Origin: Kiritimatiellia bacterium
GTDB taxonomy: Bacteria; Verrucomicrobiota; Kiritimatiellia; RFP12; UBA1067
Assembly: GCA_017542055.1 (NCBI GenBank)
Contig: JAFXXW010000004.1
Span: forward strand, 1 to 50,179
Direction of reading: 5' to 3'
DNA length: 50,179 nucleotides
Below the pieces are notes generated by a model. The model saw nothing but the letters and a program-made list of their open reading frames with translations, was not told where the DNA came from and did not search any database. Of this stretch, positions 15,971 to 24,691 are shown in pieces. Within the stretch, counting starts at the first letter, position 1. Every line of letters starts with the position of its first letter. The translations under genes and the position numbers were made by a program.

Positions 15971-17299
15971 TTAAAAACGGGGAAGCTTCATCAGCGAGTC
16001 GGCCCTGCCGCCCTCGCGCGAACGCAATTTCCAGATCTGCCCGTGCTCGGCCCGGAGCGCCCTCAAGCGACCCTCGTCCCGACGATGGCAAGCGCAATCG
16101 ATGAGATCGGCCATGTAGACGATTTCCTTGGCCCAGATGTTATCGTCCGCGTAACGTTCGGCCGCCAGTTTGACGCCGTGCGCCACGCCGCCGATCTCGT
16201 CCAGCACCGAGTCGGTAAGTCCCGGATGGCGCGAGTAGCCGTGATCGTTGCGGAGAATGTTGAAAAGTTCCGAGCAATTGGCCCTTAACGCGCCGCCCCG
16301 GAGATAGAGCGTACCTAGTCGCAACAGGAGACCGCCCAAAGGCGCGTCCATCACCCGGTTGAGTTCCAGCTCGAGGTCCATCTTGGCGGCCTTGGCGCCG
16401 CTGACGGCGAAGTTGCCGCCCAGAATGATGCCCGGCAAGGAACAGGCGAGCGGCTGCCAATGGCCATCGTCGCCCCAGTCCGTCACCATATAGCCCTTGG
16501 CGCCGAACAGCCTGCCCGCACGCTCGGCCGCCTCCAGATTCTCGCGCATGTTTTCCACCCGTCCGCCCAAGGAGCGCCAACTGGAAGTGCCGGGACAGAC
16601 GTAAAAGTCGAGACCCGAACGCTTGAACGCTTCGGCCTCGCGCATGAAGGGATGGTTGGCCTCGTAGCCCCAATCGAGCGCGATCAGGTCTTGGGGCAGG
16701 CGGGAAATTAGCTCCGGGTGCTTGAGGACGATGTCGCCCCAGAACATGGGCCGCTTGCCTGCGCGGCGAACGAGGTCGCAAATTTTGAGGAGAAAGCCGA
16801 GATACTCCTCCGGATCGGAAATCTCGAACGTCTCGTCGCAGCAGATGTTGGCCAGCTTGGACCGGAAACACGGGAGGAGCGACGAAAGTATCTCCTCCAC
16901 CAGCTTCAGCGAACCGGGATTGGCGGGGTCGAGCGTGGTGGGGAATTTTTTGACCGACCCCCAAGGCGTGATCGCGCCGCCTTGCGGAAACTTGGCGAGG
17001 GGGTTGTACTCGTCCTTCACGAGCCAACGCTCCATGTGGCCGAACGTATTCTGGCACGGCACCAACTCGATGCCGTTCATCTCGCAGTAGAGGTCGAGCT
17101 TCTTGAGCTCCTTTTCGTCGAGCGCGTCGGCTTCTTCCCAGACCGCTTCGTGCCCGGGATACTGGAACGTATGTTCCATGTAGAGCTGGAACTGGTTGTA
17201 GTCGCACCGGGCCAGGAGATCGACGATCTCCTTCAAGGTGCGGAACGTCGGCACGCGATCGCGGCTTATGTCGAGGAGGAATGAACGGACTTCAAACAT
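15971..17299 (-). CDS. Glycoside hydrolase family 20-like beta-N-acetylhexosaminidase
   Basis: 442 residues forming a GH20-type barrel without the usual N-terminal accessory domain. RSFLLDISRDRVPTFRTLKE, YMEHTFQYPGHE, PCQNTFGHMERW and the catalytic Asp-Glu pair CCDETFEI (D155-E156) are visible. Expected to remove terminal GlcNAc or GalNAc from glycans by substrate-assisted catalysis. No signal peptide, so it probably acts on imported sugars or cytosolic substrates. The ATG at 17299 overlaps the mtaD end by 34 bases. It is unusual cargo for an operon led by infC. Confidence 0.75.
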   Translation of the reverse strand: MFEVRSFLLDISRDRVPTFRTLKEIVDLLARCDYNQFQLYMEHTFQYPGHEAVWEEADALDEKELKKLDLYCEMNGIELVPCQNTFGHMERWLVKDEYNPLAKFPQGGAITPWGSVKKFPTTLDPANPGSLKLVEEILSSLLPCFRSKLANICCDETFEISDPEEYLGFLLKICDLVRRAGKRPMFWGDIVLKHPELISRLPQDLIALDWGYEANHPFMREAEAFKRSGLDFYVCPGTSSWRSLGGRVENMRENLEAAERAGRLFGAKGYMVTDWGDDGHWQPLACSLPGIILGGNFAVSGAKAAKMDLELELNRVMDAPLGGLLLRLGTLYLRGGALRANCSELFNILRNDHGYSRHPGLTDSVLDEIGGVAHGVKLAAERYADDNIWAKEIVYMADLIDCACHRRDEGRLRALRAEHGQIWKLRSREGGRADSLMKLPRF

Positions 17300-18531
17300 C
17301 GGTCGAGATTCTCCCGCGCCTGCCACACGTCGACATGCTTGAACACGCCGCGATTGTACACCACCTGGCCGCCCACGATCGTCATGATCACGTCTGACGC
17401 CTGCATGGAATTGACCACCAAAGAGGCGATATCGTTGACCGGATAAAGATGCGGCTTCTTGAGGTCGATGACGATGAGGTCGGCCTGCTTGCCGGGGGCG
17501 ATGACTCCGGTGTCTTCGCGGCCGAGCGCCTTGGCGCCGTTGATGGTGGCCATATCGATCAAATCCCAGACGGAAAGCGCGGCCGGATTGCGCGTACTGC
17601 CTTTGGCGAGGAGTCCCGCGAGGTGCATCTCCTCGAACATGTTGAGATTGTCGTTGGAGGCGCAGCCGTCCGTACCCAGAGCCACGTTGACTCCCAGCTC
17701 CTTGGCGCGGACGATGGGGGCGATGCCCGAACCGAGTTTCAGGTTGCTCGTGGGGTTGTGGACGAGCGTGACGCGCTTGTCGCGCATGATCTTGAGGTCG
17801 TCGTCCGTCACCCACACGCAATGCGCCGCATAGCCGCCATAGTCCAAGAGCCCCATGTCCGCCAGATACCGGATGGGCGTCTTGCCGTGCCGCTTGATGC
17901 ACTCCTGGTGCTCCTTTTCCGTTTCCGACACGTGCACGTGCACCGGTCGCTGGAACACCTTGTTGGCTTCGGCCATCGCCGTGCAGAACTTGGGCTTGGT
18001 GAGATACTCGCTATGGATGCAAAAGTCGCCCACGATCTTGCCGCCTTCGGGATGCGCCACCACGAAATCGATGCACTCCTTGAGCCGGTTGGGCGGAACT
18101 TCTTCGGTGTCGCTGAAAGCGAGCCCCACCCGACAGAGATTGCCCTTCATTCCGCTCGCCGCCAGGGCCTTGGCGCCGGCCTCGGGAAAATCGTACATGT
18201 CCGCCACCATCGTGGTGCCGCCCGAGAGCATTTCCATCGCCCCCCAGGTCATGCCGGCTGCGATGTCTTCGGGGCGCATCTTGGCTTCGAGCGGGAAAAT
18301 GGCCTCTTCCAGCCAACGCTGCAGCGGGAGTCCCGCTCCCACGCTGCGCAAGAGTGTCATGGCGGTGTGGCCGTGACAGTTGACGAGACCGGGCATGACG
18401 AGACACTTGTTGCAGTCGATTTCGCCTCCGCCCACGTCCGGGTTGTCGCTGATGAGCCCCTGCTCGTCCACGTAGACCGGTTCCTTGACGAGCGTGTGCC
18501 CTTTCATCACCGTTGCGTTGCTCAAGACCAT
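17266..18531 (-). CDS. mtaD: 5-methylthioadenosine/S-adenosylhomocysteine deaminase
   Basis: Zinc amidohydrolase converting methylthioadenosine or S-adenosylhomocysteine to the inosine derivative. 421 residues. NCHGHTAM (H53, H55), VHVSETEKEH, AAHCVWV and GTDGCASNDNL carry the metal ligands. The ATG at 18531 overlaps coaB by 10 bases. It matters for the polyamine genes because SpeE releases methylthioadenosine. Guanine or chlorohydrolase-type activity is possible but less likely. Confidence 0.85.
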   Translation of the reverse strand: MVLSNATVMKGHTLVKEPVYVDEQGLISDNPDVGGGEIDCNKCLVMPGLVNCHGHTAMTLLRSVGAGLPLQRWLEEAIFPLEAKMRPEDIAAGMTWGAMEMLSGGTTMVADMYDFPEAGAKALAASGMKGNLCRVGLAFSDTEEVPPNRLKECIDFVVAHPEGGKIVGDFCIHSEYLTKPKFCTAMAEANKVFQRPVHVHVSETEKEHQECIKRHGKTPIRYLADMGLLDYGGYAAHCVWVTDDDLKIMRDKRVTLVHNPTSNLKLGSGIAPIVRAKELGVNVALGTDGCASNDNLNMFEEMHLAGLLAKGSTRNPAALSVWDLIDMATINGAKALGREDTGVIAPGKQADLIVIDLKKPHLYPVNDIASLVVNSMQASDVIMTIVGGQVVYNRGVFKHVDVWQARENLDRCLKSVHSSST

Positions 18532-19139
18532 TGCGAGATCCTTTCGATTATCTTCCGGGCCAACCGCTTTTTGGCCATCAGCGGCTGCCGCTCCTCGTGT
18601 CCGTCGGGGAAGAGAAACGTCGCCTCGTTGGTGTCGGTCGCGAAACCCGCACCGGGCCGGGTTACGTCGTTGGCCACGATCATATCTAGATGCTTGCGCG
18701 CACACTTGGAGGCGGCGCTTTTGATAAGATCGTCCGTTTCGGCCGCAAAGCCCACCTTGAAACGGCTCTTGGCACGGGCAAGAATGTCGGGATTGGGCGT
18801 TAGCTCGATCGTGCGGGGCATTTCGGTCTTGTGGAGTTTGCGCTTGGCCTGCGCTTTGGGCCGGAAATCCGCCACTGCGGCAGTCGCTACCAATACCGAA
18901 TCGGGGGTAAGCGACTCCTTGACCGCCTGCATCATCTCGCGTGCGCTTGTAACGTCGATGCGGACCACCTTGGGCGGCGTTTTCAGCTGCACGGGACCCG
19001 CCACCAACACCACCTCGTGACCGGCCCGGGCAGCCGCCTCGGCAACCGCAAAGCCCATCTTGCCGGTCGAGGGGTTGGACAGAAACCTTACCGCATCCAG
19101 ATATTCGCGGGTGGGTCCGGCGGTGATTACGAAGCGCAT
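18522..19139 (-). CDS. coaB: Phosphopantothenate-cysteine ligase, stand-alone
   Basis: Joins cysteine to 4-phosphopantothenate, the step before CoaC. 205 residues: only the CoaB half of the usual fusion. [33 protein letters not shown], the lysine-rich KRKLHK and LTPNPDILA are conserved. The start at 19139 overlaps pssA by 13 bases. The partner coaC is 7.5 kb away in a different unit. Confidence 0.92.
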   Translation of the reverse strand: MRFVITAGPTREYLDAVRFLSNPSTGKMGFAVAEAAARAGHEVVLVAGPVQLKTPPKVVRIDVTSAREMMQAVKESLTPDSVLVATAAVADFRPKAQAKRKLHKTEMPRTIELTPNPDILARAKSRFKVGFAAETDDLIKSAASKCARKHLDMIVANDVTRPGAGFATDTNEATFLFPDGHEERQPLMAKKRLARKIIERISQWS

Positions 19140-19975
19140 TGGGCCAAGTGCCTGGCTTTCACGCGCAGAAAAATCCAGCAGGTAAGCGGCACCGTCAGAA
19201 TGTACAGGAGACCCACCACGCCGATCGTCAGCCAGAAATTGGTCACGAGGAGCGCGATCAAGAGTACCAGCGACGCCATTACCGGCAGCATATACTGCTT
19301 GGAGATGTGGATCTTCTTGAGACTGATCGTCGGCAGGCGCGAGGCCATCATCGACCCGACGAAAAGCAGCATGAACACGCCGAGATACGGATTCTGCAGC
19401 ATTTCCGCGAACGTGGGCGAAATCCCCTTGGCGTTGAGCGCGAGCGAAATGATGGCGGGAGTGAGCACCATCCAGCATCCGCCCGGCGCCGGCACTCCGG
19501 TGAAAAAGTGCTTCCAGTACGGCGCGGCCGGCTTTTCCAGCATAGTGTTGAAGCGCGCCAGCCGGAAACAGTCGCACATGGCATAGAAGAGCGCCGCCCC
19601 CAACGTGAGGCGAATCATCACCGGAGCAACGGGCGAGCCATCCGCCATGACATGACCGGGGCCGCCTGTCATCCAGAAGTACATGAACATGGCCGGAGCC
19701 ACGCCGAAGTTGACGAAATCGGCAAGGGAGTCGAGTTCCGCCCCCATCTTGGACGACGCCTTGAGGAGCCGCGCGATGCGTCCGTCGAGCCCGTCGCAGA
19801 TGCAGGCCACCACCAACGCCGTCAACGCCTCCAGAAAGCGCCCTTCGCTGGAGAAGGAAATGGACGTGATCCCGGCGCACACCGCGAGCGACGTGACGAG
19901 ATTGGGCACGATGGCCCTCAGCGGCACTTCCGGCTCGTTTTCGCCGATGGGCGCGTATTCTTCTTCCGCGTTCAT
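19127..19975 (-). CDS. pssA: Phosphatidylserine synthase (CDP-alcohol phosphatidyltransferase)
   Basis: Integral membrane enzyme joining CDP-diacylglycerol and serine. 282 residues, about eight hydrophobic segments. The full catalytic motif D61...D64-G65-x2-A68-R69-x8-G78-x3-D82-x3-D86 is present. It follows psd with a TGATG junction, so phosphatidylserine formation and decarboxylation are encoded together and phosphatidylethanolamine is the product. Confidence 0.92.
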   Translation of the reverse strand: MNAEEEYAPIGENEPEVPLRAIVPNLVTSLAVCAGITSISFSSEGRFLEALTALVVACICDGLDGRIARLLKASSKMGAELDSLADFVNFGVAPAMFMYFWMTGGPGHVMADGSPVAPVMIRLTLGAALFYAMCDCFRLARFNTMLEKPAAPYWKHFFTGVPAPGGCWMVLTPAIISLALNAKGISPTFAEMLQNPYLGVFMLLFVGSMMASRLPTISLKKIHISKQYMLPVMASLVLLIALLVTNFWLTIGVVGLLYILTVPLTCWIFLRVKARHLAQCAS

Positions 19976-20673
19976 CAGGCGAGGTGTCCCAAAACGGTTT
20001 CGCCGGCCACCATGATCTGCCCGACGCGCACTTCGGGCTTCACGCCTTCGGGAAGATAGACGTCGAGCCGCGAGCCGAAACGGATGAGACCGAAACGCTG
20101 AATGCGGTTAAGCTTCTGCCCTTCCTCCACCTGCGGCACGATGCGGCGCGCCACGAGTCCCGCGATCTGGGTGACGCCGTAGGTCTGGCCGTTCTCCGCC
20201 TTGACGAGATAGTTGCAGCGCTCGTTCTCCTTGCTGGCCTTGTCCAGGCTGGCGTTGAAGAACTTGCCTGCCGCCACGTATTCCTTCTTGAGGATTTCGC
20301 CGGCCGTAGGCATGCGGTTGACGTGCACGTTGAAGACCGACATGAACACCGAGACGCGCCAGTACTTCTTGCCGTCCGCCAACGAATCCGGCAACTCGCA
20401 CTCCTGGATGAGGCAGATGCGTCCGTCGGCCGGGGAGAGGATGGCCTTTTCGTCTTCGGGCGGATAGCGGTCCGGGTCGCGGAAGAAGAGGAACACGCCG
20501 TACGCCAAGAGAAACGCCGGAATGGTGAAGTAGGTCAGCATGTGGATGCTGCCCGCGAGCACGGCCACGACTGCCGCCACGCAAAGCGCGATGGCGCCGA
20601 ACTTGACGCCTTCGGGATTGATGTGCGGCAACAGATACGCCTTGTTGCTGAAATCAGGAGTAGGTTCTTCCAT
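19975..20673 (-). CDS. psd: Phosphatidylserine decarboxylase proenzyme (short type)
   Basis: Pyruvoyl enzyme making phosphatidylethanolamine. 232 residues with two N-terminal membrane segments (about 22-68). SPADGRI, NVHVNRMPT and the self-cleavage site RFGSR (Gly200-Ser201) identify the short archaeal/Gram-positive-like PSD group rather than the long enterobacterial form with LGST. Its ATG starts one base after the infC stop. Confidence 0.92.
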   Translation of the reverse strand: MEEPTPDFSNKAYLLPHINPEGVKFGAIALCVAAVVAVLAGSIHMLTYFTIPAFLLAYGVFLFFRDPDRYPPEDEKAILSPADGRICLIQECELPDSLADGKKYWRVSVFMSVFNVHVNRMPTAGEILKKEYVAAGKFFNASLDKASKENERCNYLVKAENGQTYGVTQIAGLVARRIVPQVEEGQKLNRIQRFGLIRFGSRLDVYLPEGVKPEVRVGQIMVAGETVLGHLA

Positions 20674-20674
20674 A

Positions 20675-21256
20675 TTACTTTACCGATATTCTGATGTTGT
20701 TGACCGGACCGTTGCCGGCGACTTGGGGCTTGGGTTTGGGACCGTTCTTGCGGGGCGGACCGATCAGCGCGCCCAGCACCCGGCCCAGCGTCTTGGGCGC
20801 CTGCTCCACGAAGCATTCGTCCTTGAGCTGTTCCAAAACGCGATTGATCACGTCTTCGCCCAGTTCCCGGTGCGCGTTTTCGCGTCCCCGGTACTGCAGC
20901 GAAAGCTTGACCTTGCAGCCGTCCTGCAGAAAACCGCGAATCTGCCTCAGCTTCATCTCGAAATCGTTCGTGTCGGTGCCGGGATGGAACTTGATTTCCT
21001 TCACCTTCTGCACTTTCTGGGCCTTGCGCGCCTGCTTTTCGCGAATGGATTCCTCGTACTTGAACTTTCCGTAATCCATGATTTTGCAGACCGGAGGGGT
21101 GGCGGTGGGGGTGATTTCCACCAGATCGAGACCCCGATCTTCGGCTATCCGCAATGCGTCGCGGGTGGGCATCACGCCCATCATATTGCCGTTGGCATCA
21201 AGAACGCGAACCTGCGGAACGCGAATCTTATAGTTCACACGTGTGAGCTGTCCCAT
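20675..21256 (-). CDS. infC: Translation initiation factor IF-3
   Basis: Binds the 30S subunit and checks start-codon pairing. 193 residues; N-terminal domain VRVLDANGNMMGVMPTRDAL and DLVEITPTATPPVCKIMDYGKFKYE, then a lysine-rich linker and a C-terminal domain with EIKFHPGTDTNDFEMKL. It uses an ordinary ATG with AAGGA close upstream, not the rare AUU start of enterobacteria. The usual downstream partners rpmI and rplT are absent; psd follows after one base. Confidence 0.96.
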   Translation of the reverse strand: MGQLTRVNYKIRVPQVRVLDANGNMMGVMPTRDALRIAEDRGLDLVEITPTATPPVCKIMDYGKFKYEESIREKQARKAQKVQKVKEIKFHPGTDTNDFEMKLRQIRGFLQDGCKVKLSLQYRGRENAHRELGEDVINRVLEQLKDECFVEQAPKTLGRVLGALIGPPRKNGPKPKPQVAGNGPVNNIRISVK

Positions 21257-21315
21257 TAATTCCTTTTTCGAGTTGTGGTTTTCGAGATGGCTGGTTTTTC
21301 CAGTGTTTAGATGAT

Positions 21316-21344
21316 ATTATATCAAAATTCGGCCGAAAAAGCAA
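21316..21344 (-). promoter_or_regulatory. Promoter of the infC-psd-pssA operon
   Basis: Minus strand: TTGCTT (21344-21339), 17-base spacer with TCGGCCGAA, TG one base before TATAAT (21321-21316). The leader is about 50 bases, too short for the long infC attenuators of other bacteria. Confidence 0.8.
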
Positions 21345-21348
21345 TAGG

Positions 21349-22884
21349 TCAAAAGAAAATATCGCGTTTTCCTTGGGCGGTGGCCTCGTACTGCTTGAGG
21401 ACGGTGGGGTAGAATTTGGGGAGCCACTCCTTGATTCCCGCAAGTTCCTTCTGGATGAGCTTCTCGCCGATCGACTTCGTCTCCTCGGAGGCGAAATCGT
21501 CCAGCCATTCGCGGAACGTGAGCACCGCGTTTATCTTGCAGAATTTGCCTTCGCGACCCGTTTTGAGCGCATCCATGATGCAGCCGCCCGTCCTGCCGCA
21601 ACGATAGCCGGCCGTGCAGAAACTGGTGATCATGTCGCGCGAGGCGAGATACCGCACCATCTCGTCGAGCGAGCGGTTATCGCCCAACATGAACTGCTGG
21701 CGCTCCTTTTCCTGATGCGCCTCGTCGGCGAAATCGCTGTAGCCTTTGATGGCGATGTTGGAGGAGCAGTCGAGCTGGGTCATGCCGCACCCGAGGATCC
21801 GGTTGCGACTCTTGGCGCTTTCCCGCGCGGTGATGATGATGCCGGTATAGGGCACCGAAAGCCGGGCGATGACCACGATGCGATGGAACGTGTCGTCGTC
21901 GATGAGCCAAGGCGACTCTTCGGGAACGCGCGTGCCCGAAGCCGGTTCCAGACGCGGGAAAGATAGCGTATGCGGTCCGATATTGAACCAACGCTCCAGA
22001 TCACGCGCATGCATGATGGTGGCGAGGAGCTCGTAGCGCCAGTCGCAAAGTCCGTACAGCACCCCTAGTCCCACGTCGTCCACGCCCGCCTCCAGACAGC
22101 GATGGAAACAGGTGGTGCGCCAATCGTAGTTGCCCTTAACCGACCAGGCCGGATGCATTTCCTCGTACAGCTTGCGGTTGTACGTTTCCTGGAACACCTG
22201 GAAAGTGCCGATGCCCACCGACCGGAGCACCTTCAAATCCGCGATCGGCAGCGGCGCGGCGTTGACGTTGACGCGCCGGATCCCCACCTTGCAACCGCTT
22301 TTGGGCGCGGCGAACTGGTTGGCGTAGCACGTCTCGATCGACTCGGCGATATACTCGGTGGAAGTGGTCTGGTGTTCGCCGTAGACGGCGATGATCCGCT
22401 TGTGCCCGATGCGACCGGCTAGCACTGCCAGCTCTTCCTTGAGCTCGTCCATCGTGAGCACCCGGCGACGCTGCTCGGCGTTGCCCTGCCGGAAACCGCA
22501 ATACTTGCAGCCGTTCACGCAGAGATTGGAGAGATAGAGCGGCGCGAAGACCACGATGCGATTGTCGTACACCGTCTTCTTGATGCGCTCGGCCGTCTCC
22601 TCCATCTCGCGGAAGAGGTCCGGTTCCTTGACCCGCATGAGAATGCAGGTTTCGTCCGGCGTCAGCGTTTCGCGCGTCGATTCCGACTTGGCCAGAATCT
22701 CGCGAACCTGGGCCGGATCGGGCTCGCCCTCTTCGTCCATCGACTGGATGAGCGAGTTGATCTTGGCGTCGTCGATAAAGTGTTTGCCGCCCGGCAGATA
22801 CTTGTCGATTTCGGCCTGGATGATGAAGTTTTTGCGGTAATCCTCCGCAGTCTCAAACTTTCTTATAGATCGGAAGTCTGCCAT
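21349..22884 (-). CDS. hydG: HydG-type radical SAM tyrosine lyase with altered C-terminal cluster
   Basis: [FeFe]-hydrogenase maturase that cleaves tyrosine to supply CO and cyanide ligands. 511 residues, collinear with HydG. Radical SAM cysteines C122, C126 and C129 (CVNGCKYC), RRVNVN, GVGIGTF-like and FQETYNRKLYEEMHP blocks match, and the C-terminus ends RDIFF as HydG ends RDLYF. The C-terminal iron-sulfur motif CX2CX22C is broken: C423 and C449 are kept but the middle cysteine is G426, with extra cysteines at 429 and 435. The start overlaps the exonuclease gene by 32 bases. HydE and HydF are not in the window. A ThiH-like role is less likely. Confidence 0.85.
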   Translation of the reverse strand: MADFRSIRKFETAEDYRKNFIIQAEIDKYLPGGKHFIDDAKINSLIQSMDEEGEPDPAQVREILAKSESTRETLTPDETCILMRVKEPDLFREMEETAERIKKTVYDNRIVVFAPLYLSNLCVNGCKYCGFRQGNAEQRRRVLTMDELKEELAVLAGRIGHKRIIAVYGEHQTTSTEYIAESIETCYANQFAAPKSGCKVGIRRVNVNAAPLPIADLKVLRSVGIGTFQVFQETYNRKLYEEMHPAWSVKGNYDWRTTCFHRCLEAGVDDVGLGVLYGLCDWRYELLATIMHARDLERWFNIGPHTLSFPRLEPASGTRVPEESPWLIDDDTFHRIVVIARLSVPYTGIIITARESAKSRNRILGCGMTQLDCSSNIAIKGYSDFADEAHQEKERQQFMLGDNRSLDEMVRYLASRDMITSFCTAGYRCGRTGGCIMDALKTGREGKFCKINAVLTFREWLDDFASEETKSIGEKLIQKELAGIKEWLPKFYPTVLKQYEATAQGKRDIFF

Positions 22885-23641
22885 TTTCCAGTGCGTCCTT
22901 GACTATCATTCTTACTTCGGTGTCGAAGTCGCCCGCGACGATCCATTTGAGAAACTTGGGCTCGTTGAAGAGGAGATCCTTGAGCTTTTCGCCCTTCTTC
23001 TTGCCGAAATTGATCGTTACCTCGCCGCCTTTCCACTTGAGGAGTCCCTGCCGGTCGACATTGAGCGGATCGTGCGGCACCAGATACTCGTCGAGGGCCG
23101 CAGTCGTGTCCGGCAAATCGTCGTAGCGCTCCAGCTGCGCCTTCAGAATGTCGAGCGTGGCCTGGGTGTCGGCTTCGGCCCCGTGCGCCCCCTCGTGCGC
23201 CCTGCCGCAATAGTACTTGAGCGCGGCCGTGAGATCGCGCGGTTCCTTGCGATGGAAGATGCGCTGCACGTCCACATGCTTGCGCGTGCTCGCCCCGAAA
23301 TTGAGGCCCGCGCGCGAAAACTCCTCCTCCAGCATCGGGATGTCGAAGCGATCGGAATTGTACCCCGCCAGATCCGCTCCCCGGAAGAAAGCGAAAATCT
23401 CCTCCGCCTTTTCGGCGAACGTGGGACAGTCCTTCACGTCCTCGTCGGCGATGTGGTGGACGGCTGTGGTCTCTTCGGGAATGTGGACGGTAGGATTGAG
23501 AAGCCAGCAGCGCTTTTCCTCGCTCCCGTCCGGCATCACCTTGATCGCCGCGAGCTCGATTATCCTATCCTTGCGCGGCGAAGTGCCGGTGGATTCGATA
23601 TCGAAGACGACGAGCGGATTTTCGAGCTTCAGACGGAGCAT
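22853..23641 (-). CDS. DnaQ-like 3'-5' exonuclease (DEDDh)
   Basis: 262 residues. Exo I FDIESTGTSP (D14, E16), HHIADEDV, Exo II GYNSDRFDIPML and Exo III HGAEADTQATL give the complete DEDDh set. A C-terminal extension (about 180-262) contains GGEVTINFGKKKGEKL and FLKWIVAGDF, the small module found after many stand-alone exonucleases. It may act as DNA polymerase III epsilon-like proofreader or in repair; no polymerase partner is adjacent. It overlaps the lpxC-like gene by 13 bases. Confidence 0.88.
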   Translation of the reverse strand: MLRLKLENPLVVFDIESTGTSPRKDRIIELAAIKVMPDGSEEKRCWLLNPTVHIPEETTAVHHIADEDVKDCPTFAEKAEEIFAFFRGADLAGYNSDRFDIPMLEEEFSRAGLNFGASTRKHVDVQRIFHRKEPRDLTAALKYYCGRAHEGAHGAEADTQATLDILKAQLERYDDLPDTTAALDEYLVPHDPLNVDRQGLLKWKGGEVTINFGKKKGEKLKDLLFNEPKFLKWIVAGDFDTEVRMIVKDALENGRLPIYKKV

Positions 23642-24654
23642 AGGAGATCGTTGCGGTAGAGTGCCCGGATGGCGTCGCAATCGAGCGTGTGGCCGGCCCG
23701 GAAGCTGACTACCGTGCCGCAGAAGCGATCCGCCCCCGTGAGACTCAGCGCCGCCATCAAATCGAGCGTGGCGCGATGCCACACCGGTTCCAGAAACTTG
23801 TCGCCCACCGGGAAGCGCGGCGTGGAATAGAACTTCTTGGCGCCGTGAATGAGAATGTTGCGCTTGTTGTAGCCCCAGTTGCGCGTGGCGGCGAAGAGCT
23901 TGCCGATCGTCATGGCCGCGAGGTACTGCTGGTAGGTGCAGTTGGTGCGGGCTTCGGAGGCGTAACGGAAAGTTTCGGGCGTCGCGTCGAAACGGACGCG
24001 CTGCGTGCCGATGATCGTGTTCCAGGAAATGGCGCAGTCAATCCTAAGGTTCTTCGAGCCGTTTTCGGCCGGGAGGAACAAAAGGAAATCGCCCCGCTTG
24101 CCGCCAAACGCGACCGGCTCCTTGACCGTCACGAACGTGGCGTCTTCGTCCGTCTCCACGATCTTCGCGTGCTCCATCGCCTTGATGAGCGGGAGACTCG
24201 ACGCGTCGAACAAGGGCGGATCGCCGGAGTTGACCTTAAGAAGCACGTTATCCACCCCCAGCCCCAGCTTGAGCGCGATGATATGCTCCACCATACGCAG
24301 ATAGTTGTGGGGCGAGCCCGAGCGCATCACCAGATTCTGCGCGCTCGTCCACAAGTTGGCAATGTCGATTTGCGTGTCGAGCTGCTCCGGGAGATCCATG
24401 CGCCTGATCCACCAGCCCGGACGCGTGCTCGGCGCGAAAGTGATGGTCTGCTTCACCCCGCCGAAGAACGTCCCCACGCCCGCCACTGCCGCTTCCGACG
24501 CGAGGGTGCGACGCTTGACCGGCAGATTCAGTTCCGCCACGCTGTTGATGCGTTCCTCGTCCACCGGGAGAGTCTCGAACACCTCGTAGGCGTTCTTGAT
24601 GGCGGCCGACGAACCGAATACGATTTTTCCAATCGGATATTTCATATTTTCCAT
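23629..24654 (-). CDS. lpxC: LpxC-like UDP-3-O-acyl-GlcNAc deacetylase, divergent
   Basis: Zinc deacetylase committing to lipid A synthesis. 341 residues. Conserved: VEHIIALKLGLGVDN (first zinc histidine with its glutamate), SGDPPLFDASSLPLI, SEARTN, and SFRAGHTLD with the catalytic histidine. The second zinc site, normally RHKxLDxIGDL, reads WHRATLDLMAAL: the aspartate aligns but the histidine is moved one place toward the N-terminus. It may be an LpxC with a compensating shift or a paralogue. First gene of its unit; the ATG at 24654 sits at the predicted transcription start, so the mRNA is probably leaderless (a second ATG is at 24645). Confidence 0.78.
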   Translation of the reverse strand: MENMKYPIGKIVFGSSAAIKNAYEVFETLPVDEERINSVAELNLPVKRRTLASEAAVAGVGTFFGGVKQTITFAPSTRPGWWIRRMDLPEQLDTQIDIANLWTSAQNLVMRSGSPHNYLRMVEHIIALKLGLGVDNVLLKVNSGDPPLFDASSLPLIKAMEHAKIVETDEDATFVTVKEPVAFGGKRGDFLLFLPAENGSKNLRIDCAISWNTIIGTQRVRFDATPETFRYASEARTNCTYQQYLAAMTIGKLFAATRNWGYNKRNILIHGAKKFYSTPRFPVGDKFLEPVWHRATLDLMAALSLTGADRFCGTVVSFRAGHTLDCDAIRALYRNDLLCSV

Positions 24655-24661
24655 ATTGTAT

Positions 24662-24691
24662 ATTTTACCAAAAATACCACCTGTTTGTCAA
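24662..24691 (-). promoter_or_regulatory. Promoter of the lpxC-hydG unit, inside the preceding gene
   Basis: Minus strand: consensus TTGACA (24691-24686), 18-base spacer ending TTTTTGG, TAAAAT (24667-24662). It overlaps the last codons of the CPBP protease gene. The -10 ends 7 bases before the ATG at 24654, predicting a leaderless transcript. Confidence 0.75.
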
